From an uncultured Acetatifactor sp. (GTDB lineage: Bacteria; Bacillota; Clostridia; Lachnospirales; Lachnospiraceae): a stretch of DNA of 38,092 nt. The notes below the pieces were generated by a model. That model was not told the DNA's origin. It saw only the letters and a program-made list of their open reading frames with translations, and did not search any database. This document shows, in pieces, positions 1-7,521 of this stretch (position 1 is the stretch's first letter; each line of letters begins with the position of its first letter). The position numbers and the translations under genes were made by a program. The DNA lies in contig CANQEV010000030.1 in assembly GCA_947595925.1 (NCBI GenBank), positions 1 to 38,092 of the forward strand, written 5' to 3'.

Positions 1-109
1 CCGGTGAGGAGTTATTTGTTTTTGAGTAACAAGAAATGCCGTATTTTTGCGGCTTGTGGCGTTTCGCAAACGCCTAGTTGTCATTAAAAAGAGAGAGGAA
101 AGAGGAATT
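1..109 (+). other. Window edge: tail of an upstream gene plus inverted repeat
   Basis: Two + frames are open from the left edge: one stops with TAA at 85-87 and one with TAA at 25-27. The true tail of the preceding gene cannot be chosen from so little sequence. A 7-bp perfect inverted repeat (GGCGTTT/AAACGCC, 3-nt loop) lies at 58-74. It has no U tract, so it is a poor terminator. The region ends in a purine-rich Shine-Dalgarno stretch serving the next gene. Confidence 0.3.
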
Positions 110-343
110 GTGAGAGAAAAAATTTTAAGCTTGTTAAGAGAAATAAAAGGAGAAGCGAATTTCGAACATTCGAAAGATTTTATAGAAGACGGCTTGATAG
201 ATTCTTTTGAGATTGTGGACCTTGTGGCAGAGATAGAGGATGCCTTTGCCATTGAGATAAGCGGAAGGGACATCCTTCCGGAAAATTTTATGAATCTGGA
301 AGCCATAGAGGCTTTGGTTCAAAAATATGTAGAGGAGAAATAG
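110..343 (+). CDS. Acyl carrier protein (phosphopantetheine-binding)
   Basis: A 77-residue carrier protein of normal family size. The helix II motif reads DGLIDSFEIVDL, where the serine after Asp is the expected 4'-phosphopantetheine attachment site; the acidic helix and C-terminal helix follow. It is more like a DltC or stand-alone carrier than the fatty-acid AcpP, whose motif is normally DSLD. I chose the GTG at 110 because a GAGAGGAAAGAGGA purine run sits just upstream. The longer ATG at 47 adds a basic stretch foreign to the family. The stop abuts the ATG of the acyltransferase at 344, so the two are translationally coupled and the carrier may present the acyl group to that enzyme (inference). 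The gene supplying or loading the acyl chain would be upstream, outside the window. Confidence 0.85.
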   Translation: MREKILSLLREIKGEANFEHSKDFIEDGLIDSFEIVDLVAEIEDAFAIEISGRDILPENFMNLEAIEALVQKYVEEK

Positions 344-1135
344 ATGGCAGAGTTTGTTCCATTTACAGACTGGCTGGCAGAACAGAACTGGATAGGAAAG
401 GGTGATTGCGTTTATGTGGTTTCCGATATGCTGGAGCTTGCGAAGACATACCGGGAACAAGGGATCAGACTTGACTTGAATCATTTGATAGACGGCATTC
501 AACAGATTGTGGGCAGGGAAGGGACATTGTTGTTTCCGACTTTTAACTGGGATTTTTGTAAAGGCGTGGGATTTGACAGTCACAGCACCCCGGTTCGGAC
601 CGGCGCGCTTTCTAAGAAGGCGTTGGCGAGGAAGGATTTTGACAGGACGGCCCATCCGTTATATTCTTTTGCAGTGTGGGGAATGCATCGGGAAGAACTG
701 CTTGCGAATGCTTCTGTGGATTCTTTCGGATCGGGAACCATATTTGAGAAGCTCTATAAATGGAATGGGAAGATATTGGCAATCGGTTTGCCGGCCCTCC
801 AAGGCGCAAGCTATATTCATCATGTGGAGCAGATGGTGGGAGTGCCCTACCGCTATCAAAAGGAGTTCACGGCGGACTACATGAATGAGGCAGGGGTGTA
901 TGAGCGAAGGACGTATCGGATGTATGTTCGGGATCTGGAGATGGATCCACGTCATATTGATGGTTTTCGCCCTCTGGAAGAACTGATGCGGAGTCAGGGA
1001 AAGATCCGAACGGAGTTTTACAGAGATGCCGTGCCTTGCCATGTGATGCAGATAATGGATTTGGATGAGGCTGTGCGGAAAGACATTTTGGAAAATGATT
1101 CCCAAAATATGTATGTGTATCGGCATACGAGATAG
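344..1135 (+). CDS. AAC(3)-family N-acyltransferase
   Basis: A 263-residue protein of the aminoglycoside 3-N-acetyltransferase fold. Family-like features are the PTF motif after a GREGTLLFPTF strand (about residues 57-67), the downstream HSTPVRTGALSK block with its Gly-Ala-Leu (about 80-91), and a conserved HPLYSFAVWG segment (about 103-112) corresponding to the HP-x-SF-A-x-G active-site region. Family members resist aminoglycosides, but many homologues in glycan loci N-acylate amino sugars. This position, between a carrier protein and glycan genes, favours an amino-sugar substrate. An AGGAG sequence at 332-336 inside the end of the carrier gene serves as ribosome binding site. Whether the donor is acetyl-CoA or the adjacent carrier cannot be told. 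It should not be read as a resistance gene on this evidence. Confidence 0.8.
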   Translation: MAEFVPFTDWLAEQNWIGKGDCVYVVSDMLELAKTYREQGIRLDLNHLIDGIQQIVGREGTLLFPTFNWDFCKGVGFDSHSTPVRTGALSKKALARKDFDRTAHPLYSFAVWGMHREELLANASVDSFGSGTIFEKLYKWNGKILAIGLPALQGASYIHHVEQMVGVPYRYQKEFTADYMNEAGVYERRTYRMYVRDLEMDPRHIDGFRPLEELMRSQGKIRTEFYRDAVPCHVMQIMDLDEAVRKDILENDSQNMYVYRHTR

Positions 1136-1182
1136 AATGGATACCTGTAGTATCATTGCTATGGCAGAAAAGGGGTAGAAGC

Positions 1183-2253
1183 GTGAAAGAAAGGATTTAT
1201 GTATGTCACACATATTACCACGTTTATGTCACATTTCTAAAGGAGTTAAATCTGCCCCGGGAAAAACGCGGGCAGGCAACGCTGCTTCTCAGCGGGATGT
1301 CTATCAATTTCGAGCAATTAAAAGACAGGCTAGAAAAAATTTGTTTTTTTGAGCAGGTACTGGAATATGACGAGAAGAGGGAGGACTTTTTCCCTGAGTT
1401 GAAGAGATTTCGTCAGGATAAAGGCAACCTGCTGTTTAATTTGTTGAATAGAATACGTTTTACCAAAAAACTGGCCAGGTTGAATGAGCCATATATAACA
1501 GTGGATTTTAGGGAATATAAAGAGATTTATGTTTTTTGTGACAGTGATCCCATAGGATATTATCTGAATTGGAAGCATATTCCCTATCATGCGCTGGAGG
1601 ACGGATTGAACAGTCTGGTGCATATTGATGCAGCGAGATTTGATAATCGGGGGCATTTTGGGCTAAAGGTGTTTTTGTCAAAAAAGCTGAATCTGATCTT
1701 CATTCAAAACGGCTATGGCAAGTATTGTTTGGATATGGAGGTAAATGATATCGCTGCGATTCCGTATCCCTGTCCCTATTATAAGGAAGTGCCTAGACAA
1801 AAGCTGGTGGATGGGCTGGGAGATGAAGAAAAGGAACTGATCCTCAGTGCCTTTGTGTGTGACAAAGAAAAATTGGAAAATCAAATCCGCCAGTGCAGCC
1901 AGGTTAATGACAAGATCTTGATATTGACAGAACCATTGTGTACGCTGGATATACGAAAACAGATCTTTCAGGATTTGATAAGCAGATATGAAAAAGAAGG
2001 TACCGTATTCTTAAAGCCTCATCCAAGGGATGCGTTGGATTATCGAAGCCTCTTTCCCCAATGTCCGCAGTTTGACGCCGCCCTGCCAATGGAATTATTG
2101 AATTTTTTCCACAGCCTGCATTTTAAAAAAGTGATTTCGGTACTGACGGAGGTCAAGGCCATCTCCTTTGCGGATGAGGTCGTGCGCCTGGGACCGGATT
2201 TTATGGACAAGTATGAAGACCCTTTGATACACCGTCAGAACGAGCAGATATAA
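1183..2253 (+). CDS. GT52/sialyltransferase-like glycosyltransferase
   Basis: About 356 residues. The N-terminus has a Rossmann-like opening (KERIYVCHTYYHVYV), followed by an acidic EDGLNS motif near the middle and a KPHPRD motif near residue 280. These correspond to the (D/E)(D/E)G and HP motifs shared by GT52 lipooligosaccharide sialyltransferases and bacterial polysialyltransferases, where they form the catalytic base and CMP-sugar contacts. No transmembrane segment is evident, so the enzyme is probably cytosolic and membrane-associated. I chose the GTG at 1183 because AGGGG lies about 8 nt upstream; the longer frame begins with a TTG at 1156. The next gene makes CMP-activated nonulosonic acid, the expected donor, which supports the call. 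The exact sugar and acceptor (flagellin, capsule or teichoic-type polymer) are unknown. Confidence 0.7.
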   Translation: MKERIYVCHTYYHVYVTFLKELNLPREKRGQATLLLSGMSINFEQLKDRLEKICFFEQVLEYDEKREDFFPELKRFRQDKGNLLFNLLNRIRFTKKLARLNEPYITVDFREYKEIYVFCDSDPIGYYLNWKHIPYHALEDGLNSLVHIDAARFDNRGHFGLKVFLSKKLNLIFIQNGYGKYCLDMEVNDIAAIPYPCPYYKEVPRQKLVDGLGDEEKELILSAFVCDKEKLENQIRQCSQVNDKILILTEPLCTLDIRKQIFQDLISRYEKEGTVFLKPHPRDALDYRSLFPQCPQFDAALPMELLNFFHSLHFKKVISVLTEVKAISFADEVVRLGPDFMDKYEDPLIHRQNEQI

Positions 2254-2361
2254 GTACGGATGTCTTTAAAAGGAGCATAGGGCAGCAGTATTTATTGGAA
2301 GCCGGAAAGAGATTGCGGCGTTTCGTCCTCAGAACGATTATTTTATAGAAAGGTTGTCCAC

Positions 2362-3066
2362 ATGAAAAAGATCGCCATTATTACCGCGCGCGGGGGTAGC
2401 AAACGGATCCCCCGCAAAAATATCCGGGATTTTCTTGGAAAGCCCATTCTCGCCTATTCCATCCAGGCGGCGCTGGAGAGCGGGGTTTTTGACCGGGTGA
2501 TGGTGTCCACCGATGATGAGGAGATCGCCTCCGTCGCGAGGCAGTACGGAGCGGAGATACCTTTTTATCGGGGCGAGAAAACCTCCGGAGATTATGCCAC
2601 CACCAGTGATGTGCTGCTGGAGGTGCTTGAGGAGTATGAGAAAAGGGGGGAAACTTTCGACATAGGCTGCTGTATTTATCCAACGGCACCTTTTGTGACA
2701 GGGGAGAAGCTCTTGGATGTTATGGGGCGGTTTGAAGGGAGCGACGCCGATGCGCTGATCCCGGTGATCGGGTTTTCCTATCCGCCTCAGAGGGCGCTGG
2801 TGATCGAAAAAGAGCGGCTGGTCTTTGAGTACCCGCAGTATTTGGACACCAGGAGCCAGGATCTCACGCCGCATTATCACGATGCGGGTCAGTTTTATCT
2901 GTTCCGGGTGCCGGCGTTCCAGCGGAACCGGAGGCTGATGGTGGGAAATATCCTGCCCTATATCGTCTCGGAGCTGGAGGTTCAGGATATCGACAACGAG
3001 ACCGACTGGGAGATCGCGGAGCTGAAATATCAGTTTATGCGCCGTCAGGCAGAATCCCGGAAATAA
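2362..3066 (+). CDS. pseF: Nonulosonic acid cytidylyltransferase (PseF/NeuA type)
   Basis: A 234-residue enzyme predicted to activate a nonulosonic acid (pseudaminic, legionaminic or sialic acid) with CTP to give the CMP-sugar. The N-terminal IITARGGSKRIPRKNI signature is the nucleotide-binding loop. It is followed by VSTDDEEIA, TSGDYATTSD and a CCIYPTAPF motif near residue 108. The late HYHDAGQFYLF block (about 170-180) is closer to PseF than to classical NeuA, hence the tentative symbol. It completes a cassette with the GT52-like transferase upstream, 108 nt away. The ribosome binding site is a weak AAAGG ahead of the ATG. Pseudaminic acid often decorates flagellin, and this organism carries flagellar genes about 30 kb downstream, but a capsular role is equally possible. 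No biosynthetic pse/neu genes lie in the window; they would have to be upstream. Confidence 0.8.
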   Translation: MKKIAIITARGGSKRIPRKNIRDFLGKPILAYSIQAALESGVFDRVMVSTDDEEIASVARQYGAEIPFYRGEKTSGDYATTSDVLLEVLEEYEKRGETFDIGCCIYPTAPFVTGEKLLDVMGRFEGSDADALIPVIGFSYPPQRALVIEKERLVFEYPQYLDTRSQDLTPHYHDAGQFYLFRVPAFQRNRRLMVGNILPYIVSELEVQDIDNETDWEIAELKYQFMRRQAESRK

Positions 3067-3135
3067 GGCATTGACAGCCCTGTGAAACCTGGCGGCTCTT
3101 GGGATTCGGCCTTTCCGCATTTCAGCGGAAGGGGC
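3067..3135 (+). terminator. Possible terminator between convergent genes
   Basis: An imperfect hairpin, CCTTTCCGC paired with GCGGAAGG around an ATTTCA loop, lies at about 3110-3134. It overlaps the end of the convergent MFS gene and is followed by GGCGGCTGTTTTT. A wider pairing of ACAGCC near 3072 with GGCTGT before the T run is also possible. It may stop transcripts of the glycan operon, but the pairing is imperfect. Confidence 0.4.
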
Positions 3136-4327
3136 GGCTGTTTTTCCGGCAGAGGATCAGCCCGACCACCATCAGTACCGGGAAGATGGCGGCGCACAGG
3201 ATCCCGGCGTTCAGGTTATCCCCCAGCGCGCCGGCTACCCAGCCCACAAGGCTGGGCCCCAGGGAGCAGCCCAGGTCCCCGGCCAGGGCAAAGAGGGCGA
3301 ACATCAGCGTACCGCCGCCGCGGATCCCTGCGGCGGCCAGGGAAAAGGTTCCGGGCCACATGATCCCCACTGCCAGTCCACAGACGCCGCAGCCCATGAG
3401 GCTCAGGGCGGGCCAGGGGGAGAGGGAGATCATCAGATAGGCCGCGACACACAGAAGACCGCTGCAGGTCATGAACTTCAGCAGGTCTATTTTTTCGCCC
3501 TTTTTTCCGTAGATCGTCCGTGCGGTTCCCTGCATGACGGCAAAGAACATGGGGCCTGCCAGGTCGCCCGTGGTCTTCGACACCTTAAGGCCCAGTTCCG
3601 CGAAAGTGGAGGACCACTGGCACACCGCCATCTCGCAGGCTCCGGCGCAGAACATCATCAGCATCAGGATCCGGAACAGCTTACCGGAGAGAAGTTCCCG
3701 GAGGGTCAGCCCCTTTTCCCCCTCCGGGATCAGGTCCGCGATGGGAACCAGGGAAAAGAGCGCGATATTGGCCAGGGGCAGCAGGGTCCAGAGAAGTGCC
3801 AGCAGCCTCCAATGAGAGATCCCCGCCGTGATAAAAAAGAGGGTGGACAGGAGGGTCACGCCAACCTGCCCCCAACAGTAGAAGGAGTGCAGCATGCTCA
3901 TGGCGGTCGCCTTATTGTCCGTGGGACACGCCTCTACGATGGGGCTTACCAGGACTTCCAGAAGCCCGCCCCCCAGGGCATAGATCATCACGGAGATCAG
4001 GATTCCCAGGAAAGGATCGCTCATCCGGTCCGGAAGAACGGTCAGAAGGATCAGCCCGGCGGCCGCAAAGACATGGGCCAGCACCGCGGAAGCCCGGCAC
4101 CCGATCCGGTCGATAAAGGAAGCGGACAAGAGATCGATGGTCAGCTGCAGGGCAAAGTTAAAGGTGATCAGCAGCGTGATCCGGGAGAGGGGGATCTGAT
4201 AAGTTGTGTGGAACGTCAGAAACAGGAGCGGGAGGAAATTATTCACCACCGCCTGGACGATATAGCCCAGAAAACAGGCGAAAATAGTGTGTCTGTATGT
4301 AAAATGGAACATATTCTCTCTGCGCAT
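3122..4327 (-). CDS. MFS transporter
   Basis: A 401-residue major facilitator superfamily permease with about 12 hydrophobic helices and a cytoplasmic loop near the middle. The family is recognised from overall hydropathy, the Asp-Arg-x-Gly style loop (SASFIDRIGCRAS, about residues 68-80) after helix 2, and the glycine-rich helix ends. It ends with a short basic tail (CRKNSRPFR). The start ATG at 4327 follows AAGGGG; a second Met five codons later is possible. The gene is monocistronic and convergent with the glycan operon. No substrate-specific motif could be named: sugars, nucleosides or drugs are all possible. Two tandem 11-nt direct repeats at 4359-4380 lie in the upstream region and could be a regulator site. 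Confidence 0.85.
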   Translation of the reverse strand: MRRENMFHFTYRHTIFACFLGYIVQAVVNNFLPLLFLTFHTTYQIPLSRITLLITFNFALQLTIDLLSASFIDRIGCRASAVLAHVFAAAGLILLTVLPDRMSDPFLGILISVMIYALGGGLLEVLVSPIVEACPTDNKATAMSMLHSFYCWGQVGVTLLSTLFFITAGISHWRLLALLWTLLPLANIALFSLVPIADLIPEGEKGLTLRELLSGKLFRILMLMMFCAGACEMAVCQWSSTFAELGLKVSKTTGDLAGPMFFAVMQGTARTIYGKKGEKIDLLKFMTCSGLLCVAAYLMISLSPWPALSLMGCGVCGLAVGIMWPGTFSLAAAGIRGGGTLMFALFALAGDLGCSLGPSLVGWVAGALGDNLNAGILCAAIFPVLMVVGLILCRKNSRPFR

Positions 4328-4358
4328 AGGAAAACCCCTTTGCTCTTCATTTTTAAGT

Positions 4359-4380
4359 GATTACAAGACGATCACAAGAC
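4359..4380. repeat. Tandem 11-nt direct repeat upstream of MFS gene
   Basis: The sequence holds two adjacent copies of GATYACAAGAC (GATTACAAGAC at 4359-4369 and GATCACAAGAC at 4370-4380), one helical turn apart. It lies 32-53 nt upstream of the MFS start codon. The spacing of one turn is what a dimeric regulator binding one DNA face would use, but no regulator gene is adjacent. Confidence 0.4.
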
Positions 4381-4400
4381 ATCTTAACACAGGGACAGCG

Positions 4401-4436
4401 AAAAAGCCAGGGGTATTTCTTTGAAAGCCCTGGCTT
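4401..4436 (-). terminator. Intrinsic terminator of the 4505-5944 operon
   Basis: Read on the - strand, a perfect 9-bp stem (AAGCCAGGG/CCCTGGCTT, positions 4428-4436 and 4404-4412) ends in TTTTT at 4405-4401. It lies about 70 nt after the stop of the gene ending at 4505. On the + strand there is no comparable U tract, so it serves the - strand operon. Confidence 0.75.
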
Positions 4437-4504
4437 GTTACGGTCAAGTATTCGTTTCGCAATGGAAGGTTGAAGATTTCGGATCCGTGGGCGGGCAGCT
4501 CCGG

Positions 4505-5242
4505 CTATCTTCCGGATTCCAGCGTGCGGCCCTCCTGGTAGCAGCGAAGGATTTTTGCACCGTCGCGCTCTAAAATGTAGTGATTACCGTCGCAGACGAT
4601 CTCCTGACCGCAGAGGATCTTGGGATTGCGGCGGCACATTTCCTGCATGAGTTCCCTGCACAGAGTTTCCTTTTTATCAGAGGCCGATACGAGAGGGAGC
4701 GTCACGACATCCTGATCGTGGGTCGACAAGGCTTTCATAGTCCAGCTATCCGTACTGTCGGAATATGCAACGGCAATAATGTCTTCAAGCCGCCGTAAAT
4801 AGGGATCAACTTCGTCTATGACGACATAATGCTCTGTGAAATAGCCGGCAATAAAACTTTCCACCGCCGTGTTGACCATCCGGCAGGTCACGATGGTCGT
4901 GGATGGAGAGAGCAGTTCCTGATCGGCCTGATGGATTTCGCTCTCAGAGAGCCCGGAATCCTTTTGATAATAGGACATCCAGGAAGAATTGCGCTTGTGC
5001 ATCAGGTAGATCCCCAGGAACAGCAGTGCCAGACCGGGCAGCGAAAAGAGAACTGATACCACAGCGTTCACTTCGGTAAACAGGCATAGGATCGTAATGG
5101 GAAGCGTGAAGACTAAGATTACGATCGAACCGCCGATCAGACCTTTGCCGCCGCCCTTGTTGGTGCGAATGGTCTTCAGAATGCTGCCTTTACTGTGCTT
5201 TGCCATTTTTTTGTAGAGTTTGTGTTCTGTAGATGTGATCAA
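4505..5242 (-). CDS. Hypothetical membrane protein, two TM segments
   Basis: I do not recognise this 245-residue protein. A basic N-terminus (about residues 1-35, rich in Lys) precedes two hydrophobic helices at about 37-58 and 62-83. A mainly soluble domain of about 160 residues follows, containing a CRMVNTAVESFIAGYFTEHYVVIDEVDP stretch split here as CRMVNTAVESF and YVVIDEVDP, with mixed alpha/beta character. The positive-inside rule puts both termini in the cytoplasm. It is the second gene of a - strand pair, 21 nt after the gene at 5264-5944. The partner has the reverse layout (one TM at each end), so the two may form a membrane complex (inference). No catalytic motif is evident. Confidence 0.7.
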   Translation of the reverse strand: MITSTEHKLYKKMAKHSKGSILKTIRTNKGGGKGLIGGSIVILVFTLPITILCLFTEVNAVVSVLFSLPGLALLFLGIYLMHKRNSSWMSYYQKDSGLSESEIHQADQELLSPSTTIVTCRMVNTAVESFIAGYFTEHYVVIDEVDPYLRRLEDIIAVAYSDSTDSWTMKALSTHDQDVVTLPLVSASDKKETLCRELMQEMCRRNPKILCGQEIVCDGNHYILERDGAKILRCYQEGRTLESGR

Positions 5243-5263
5243 GGGTTTCCTCCATTCCGCCGC

Positions 5264-5944
5264 TTAAACGGCATTTATTTCATTTTTATTTTTTCGATTC
5301 CGGATCAACAGATAACCGCCGTACAGGATACCGAACAGGCCGAGGATCATTGAGGCGAAAGGAATGCTCGGATGGGAGATCTCGGCTAAAGTAAAGTTTT
5401 CATATTTCGCGCACAGGTAGTCCGCGTTCAGGTCTAGGACATTCGTTGACTCGGCGTCCGCATAACTTTCAGAATAAACGGAAAAATACGAATCCCCGGT
5501 GGGAGGAAGGGCTTCCATATGTTTCATCTGAAAATATCCGCTGACTGTAAGATCCAGCGGTTTTTCAAAGGAAATCATTGTTCGGATGCGATCTGTAAGT
5601 TCTGCATTTTTGCCGGGGGTAAAGCAGATGATCCATTCCTTCCGGTCGCGGTCTGAAAATTTCGCAATGCAGTAAACATTGTCATCCGAACCTATCTTTG
5701 CGTGCAGGATCTGCAGATCTTCAATGTAATAGGCCTGGATGTGCTCATAGGATGAGTTCGCAGCCTTTATATCTGCGCCGCTGATCTCGCTCACGTCACC
5801 AGCCCGGAACGGCAGCAGATAGATGAGAAAGGCCAGAAAAAATATTCCGCAGATCAGCAGGACCTTTCCGCGGTGATCGTTGTCCGCCTTTTTTTCCTTT
5901 TTGGTCAGCTCTCTCTTGTATTCTTCATAACTGTTGTCGCTCAT
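5264..5944 (-). CDS. Hypothetical membrane protein, N- and C-terminal TM
   Basis: I do not recognise this 226-residue protein. A charged N-terminal segment (about residues 1-27, KRELTKKEKK) is followed by a TM helix at about 28-46. An extracytoplasmic domain of about 140 residues comes next, then a second TM helix near 193-213 with a basic tail (RNRKNKNEINAV). Both ends would be cytoplasmic. The start ATG follows a GGGGGG ribosome binding site. It is the first gene of the pair with the 4505-5242 gene, and a good - strand promoter lies about 250 nt upstream at 6188-6216. Pairs of this kind occur in Lachnospiraceae, to my recollection, without known function. Confidence 0.7.
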   Translation of the reverse strand: MSDNSYEEYKRELTKKEKKADNDHRGKVLLICGIFFLAFLIYLLPFRAGDVSEISGADIKAANSSYEHIQAYYIEDLQILHAKIGSDDNVYCIAKFSDRDRKEWIICFTPGKNAELTDRIRTMISFEKPLDLTVSGYFQMKHMEALPPTGDSYFSVYSESYADAESTNVLDLNADYLCAKYENFTLAEISHPSIPFASMILGLFGILYGGYLLIRNRKNKNEINAV

Positions 5945-6187
5945 AATTCCCCCCTGCGGAATGTTCTTAGATCCTCAAAGGCGCCAGGGCGCGTTCGCAT
6001 AAGGCGCTTTAGGAATGTCTAAGGATTTCCAATTGATGGACTTGCAGAAAATAAATCCGGAATTGCGTATTACGGGATTAAGGCCGCTGCGGGTAAGAAA
6101 ATTCTGGGTCGGAAGCAGGCATCCAAGCTGGAGGATGCTGCGGCAAAGTGAATTTCTTTTGGCAAGTATAAGATTTATGTCTTGTTT
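5945..6187 (-). other. Long leader upstream of the two-membrane-protein operon
   Basis: This stretch has no convincing gene. It would be a 5' leader of roughly 235 nt if the promoter at 6188-6216 is used. It contains a possible + strand gene remnant (6023-6151, listed separately) and a GC-rich palindromic patch near 5980-6000 (GCGCCAGGGCGC). No known riboswitch pattern was recognised. Confidence 0.4.
6023..6151 (+). pseudogene. Possible C-terminal gene remnant
   Basis: On the + strand a 42-codon stretch lies between a TAA at 6020-6022 and the TGA at 6149-6151. It has a protein-like composition: GIAYYGIKAAAGKKILGRK followed by QASKLEDAAAK. There is no start codon or ribosome binding site. It could be the decayed tail of a small helical protein, or chance. 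It runs antisense to the leader of the - strand operon. Confidence 0.25.
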
Positions 6188-6216
6188 AGTATAATACATT
6201 TGTTTATACCGGTCAA
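6188..6216 (-). promoter_or_regulatory. Sigma-A type promoter for 5264-5944 operon
   Basis: On the - strand, TTGACC (6216-6211) and TATACT (6193-6188) are separated by exactly 17 nt. This is a close match to the vegetative consensus and faces the two-gene membrane operon. The surrounding DNA is AT-rich. Confidence 0.65.
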
Positions 6217-6413
6217 TATTTATTCTTTATCATTCAATATTTGACAAAATATATTTACAGCATCACATTCTACAGCAACGCATTCAGATTGTGGCATTGA
6301 TAAAGATCAAAACACTTCCTGCATAAAAACCAGCCGATTCGGCAGTTTCAACCGGGGCGGGGAAAGGATTTTGTTCGCTGCTGTCTCGTGTTTTTGACTT
6401 CGGCTGAATTTGA

Positions 6414-6425
6414 CTTCAGGTGAAG
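6414..6425. promoter_or_regulatory. Short palindrome upstream of SPFH promoter
   Basis: CTTCA-GG-TGAAG is a perfect palindrome, extending to ACTTCAGGTGAAGT at 6413-6426. It ends a few bases before the -35 box of the SPFH gene. Its shape resembles MerR-type operators, but the spacing to the -10 box does not fit a MerR promoter. It may be an activator or repressor site. Confidence 0.4.
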
Positions 6426-6430
6426 TGGTG

Positions 6431-6459
6431 TTGACAAGAAGAAATCTATATGATATCAT
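6431..6459 (+). promoter_or_regulatory. Promoter of SPFH-RHH operon
   Basis: A perfect TTGACA (6431-6436), a 17-nt spacer and TATCAT (6454-6459) form a strong vegetative promoter. The -10 box is embedded in the palindrome at 6452-6468, so a protein bound there would block RNA polymerase. Confidence 0.7.
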
Positions 6460-6468
6460 GATGATATC
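6452..6468. promoter_or_regulatory. Perfect operator-like palindrome on the -10 box
   Basis: GATATCAT-G-ATGATATC is an 8+8 bp perfect inverted repeat with a 1-nt centre, placed over the -10 box and start site of the SPFH operon. The operon itself encodes an Arc-like ribbon-helix-helix protein, a family that often autorepresses through such palindromes, so autoregulation is a reasonable inference. Confidence 0.65.
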
Positions 6469-6513
6469 AAAACAAAGGAGCGGCAGTTTCCTGCTGCGAA
6501 GGAGGAAGTTGTT

Positions 6514-7521
6514 ATGAGTGAAAAGATCTATACGACAAAGAAGAATGGAATGGCAGTGATGGTGTTTCTGATCCTGCTGATGCTGGCGGGGGTCGCCGCT
6601 GTCATTTTCGGAGCGATAAACGGCAGTACGGGCGGCGTGATCCTGGCTGTCGCAGGGGGTGCGATCCTGTGCCTGGGCTGGATCCCTTTTCTGGGCCTGA
6701 AAGTGCTCAAACCTCAGGAAGCCCTTGTTCTGACCCTTTTCGGAGAATATAAGGGAACCCTGAGGGAGCCGGGCTTTTACTTTGTCAATCCCTTCTGTAC
6801 GGCGGTGAATCCTGCGGCGCTGACAAAGCTGGCCCAGAGCGGAGAAAACCCGTCGAATCCGGCGTCTGACGGACCGGTCGGAGTTGAGTTGTACGGGAGT
6901 ATGCTAAGTAAAAAAATTTCCCTGAAAGCCATGACCCTGAACAACGGAAGGCAGAAGATCAACGACTGTCTGGGTAATCCCGTGGAGATCGGCATTGCCG
7001 TGATCTGGAAAGTGAAGGACACGGCGAAGGCGGTCTTCAATGTGGACAATTACAAGGAATACCTCTCCCTGCAGTGCGATTCCGCGCTCCGCAATATCGT
7101 GAGGATCTACCCCTATGACGTGGCTGTGAACGTGGACACCACCGGCGACGGCCAGGCGGACGAGGGAAGTCTGCGGGGCTCCGCGGAAGTGGTTGCGGAG
7201 AGGATCAAGCAGGAGATCCAGAGCAAGGTGTCCGATGCGGGTCTGGAGATCCTGGAAGCCCGGATCACCTATCTGGCCTACGCTCCGGAGATCGCTTCCG
7301 TGATGCTTCAGCGGCAGCAGGCCTCCGCCATCATCGACGCCAGAAAGATGATCGTGGACGGGGCCGTCGGCATGGTGGAGATGGCGCTGGAGAGACTGGG
7401 CGAGAAAAAGCTGGTGGATCTGGACGAGGAGCGCAAGGCGGCCATGGTTTCCAATCTTCTCGTGGTATTATGCGGCAACCACGACGCGCAGCCCATCGTC
7501 AACACGGGAAGTCTGTACTAA
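6514..7521 (+). CDS. SPFH/band-7 domain membrane protein
   Basis: A 335-residue prohibitin/flotillin-like protein. Two N-terminal hydrophobic helices (about residues 13-36 and 38-58) anchor it. The SPFH core follows from about residue 62, opening with the family-typical KPQEALVLTLFGEYKGTLREPG block (key part LVLTLFGEYKGTLREPG) and running to about 270. It includes the ALRNIVRIYPYD and EARITYLAYAPEIA segments usual for this clan. An alpha-helical tail rich in Arg, Glu and Ala (QRQQASAIIDARKMIV) supports oligomerisation. SPFH proteins scaffold membrane microdomains and help quality-control proteases. An excellent AAGGAGG sequence at 6499-6505 precedes the ATG. The stop is immediately followed by the ATG of the RHH gene, so the two are coupled. 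Confidence 0.85.
   Translation: MSEKIYTTKKNGMAVMVFLILLMLAGVAAVIFGAINGSTGGVILAVAGGAILCLGWIPFLGLKVLKPQEALVLTLFGEYKGTLREPGFYFVNPFCTAVNPAALTKLAQSGENPSNPASDGPVGVELYGSMLSKKISLKAMTLNNGRQKINDCLGNPVEIGIAVIWKVKDTAKAVFNVDNYKEYLSLQCDSALRNIVRIYPYDVAVNVDTTGDGQADEGSLRGSAEVVAERIKQEIQSKVSDAGLEILEARITYLAYAPEIASVMLQRQQASAIIDARKMIVDGAVGMVEMALERLGEKKLVDLDEERKAAMVSNLLVVLCGNHDAQPIVNTGSLY

Noticed and set aside
344..1135. Aminoglycoside resistance gene
   Set aside because: The fold family fits AAC(3), but the operon context is glycan synthesis with a carrier protein; resistance cannot be claimed from sequence.
5975..6199. - strand frame of 74 codons
   Set aside because: Its ATG falls inside the promoter spacer at 6188-6216, upstream of the expected transcript start, and it has no ribosome binding site.
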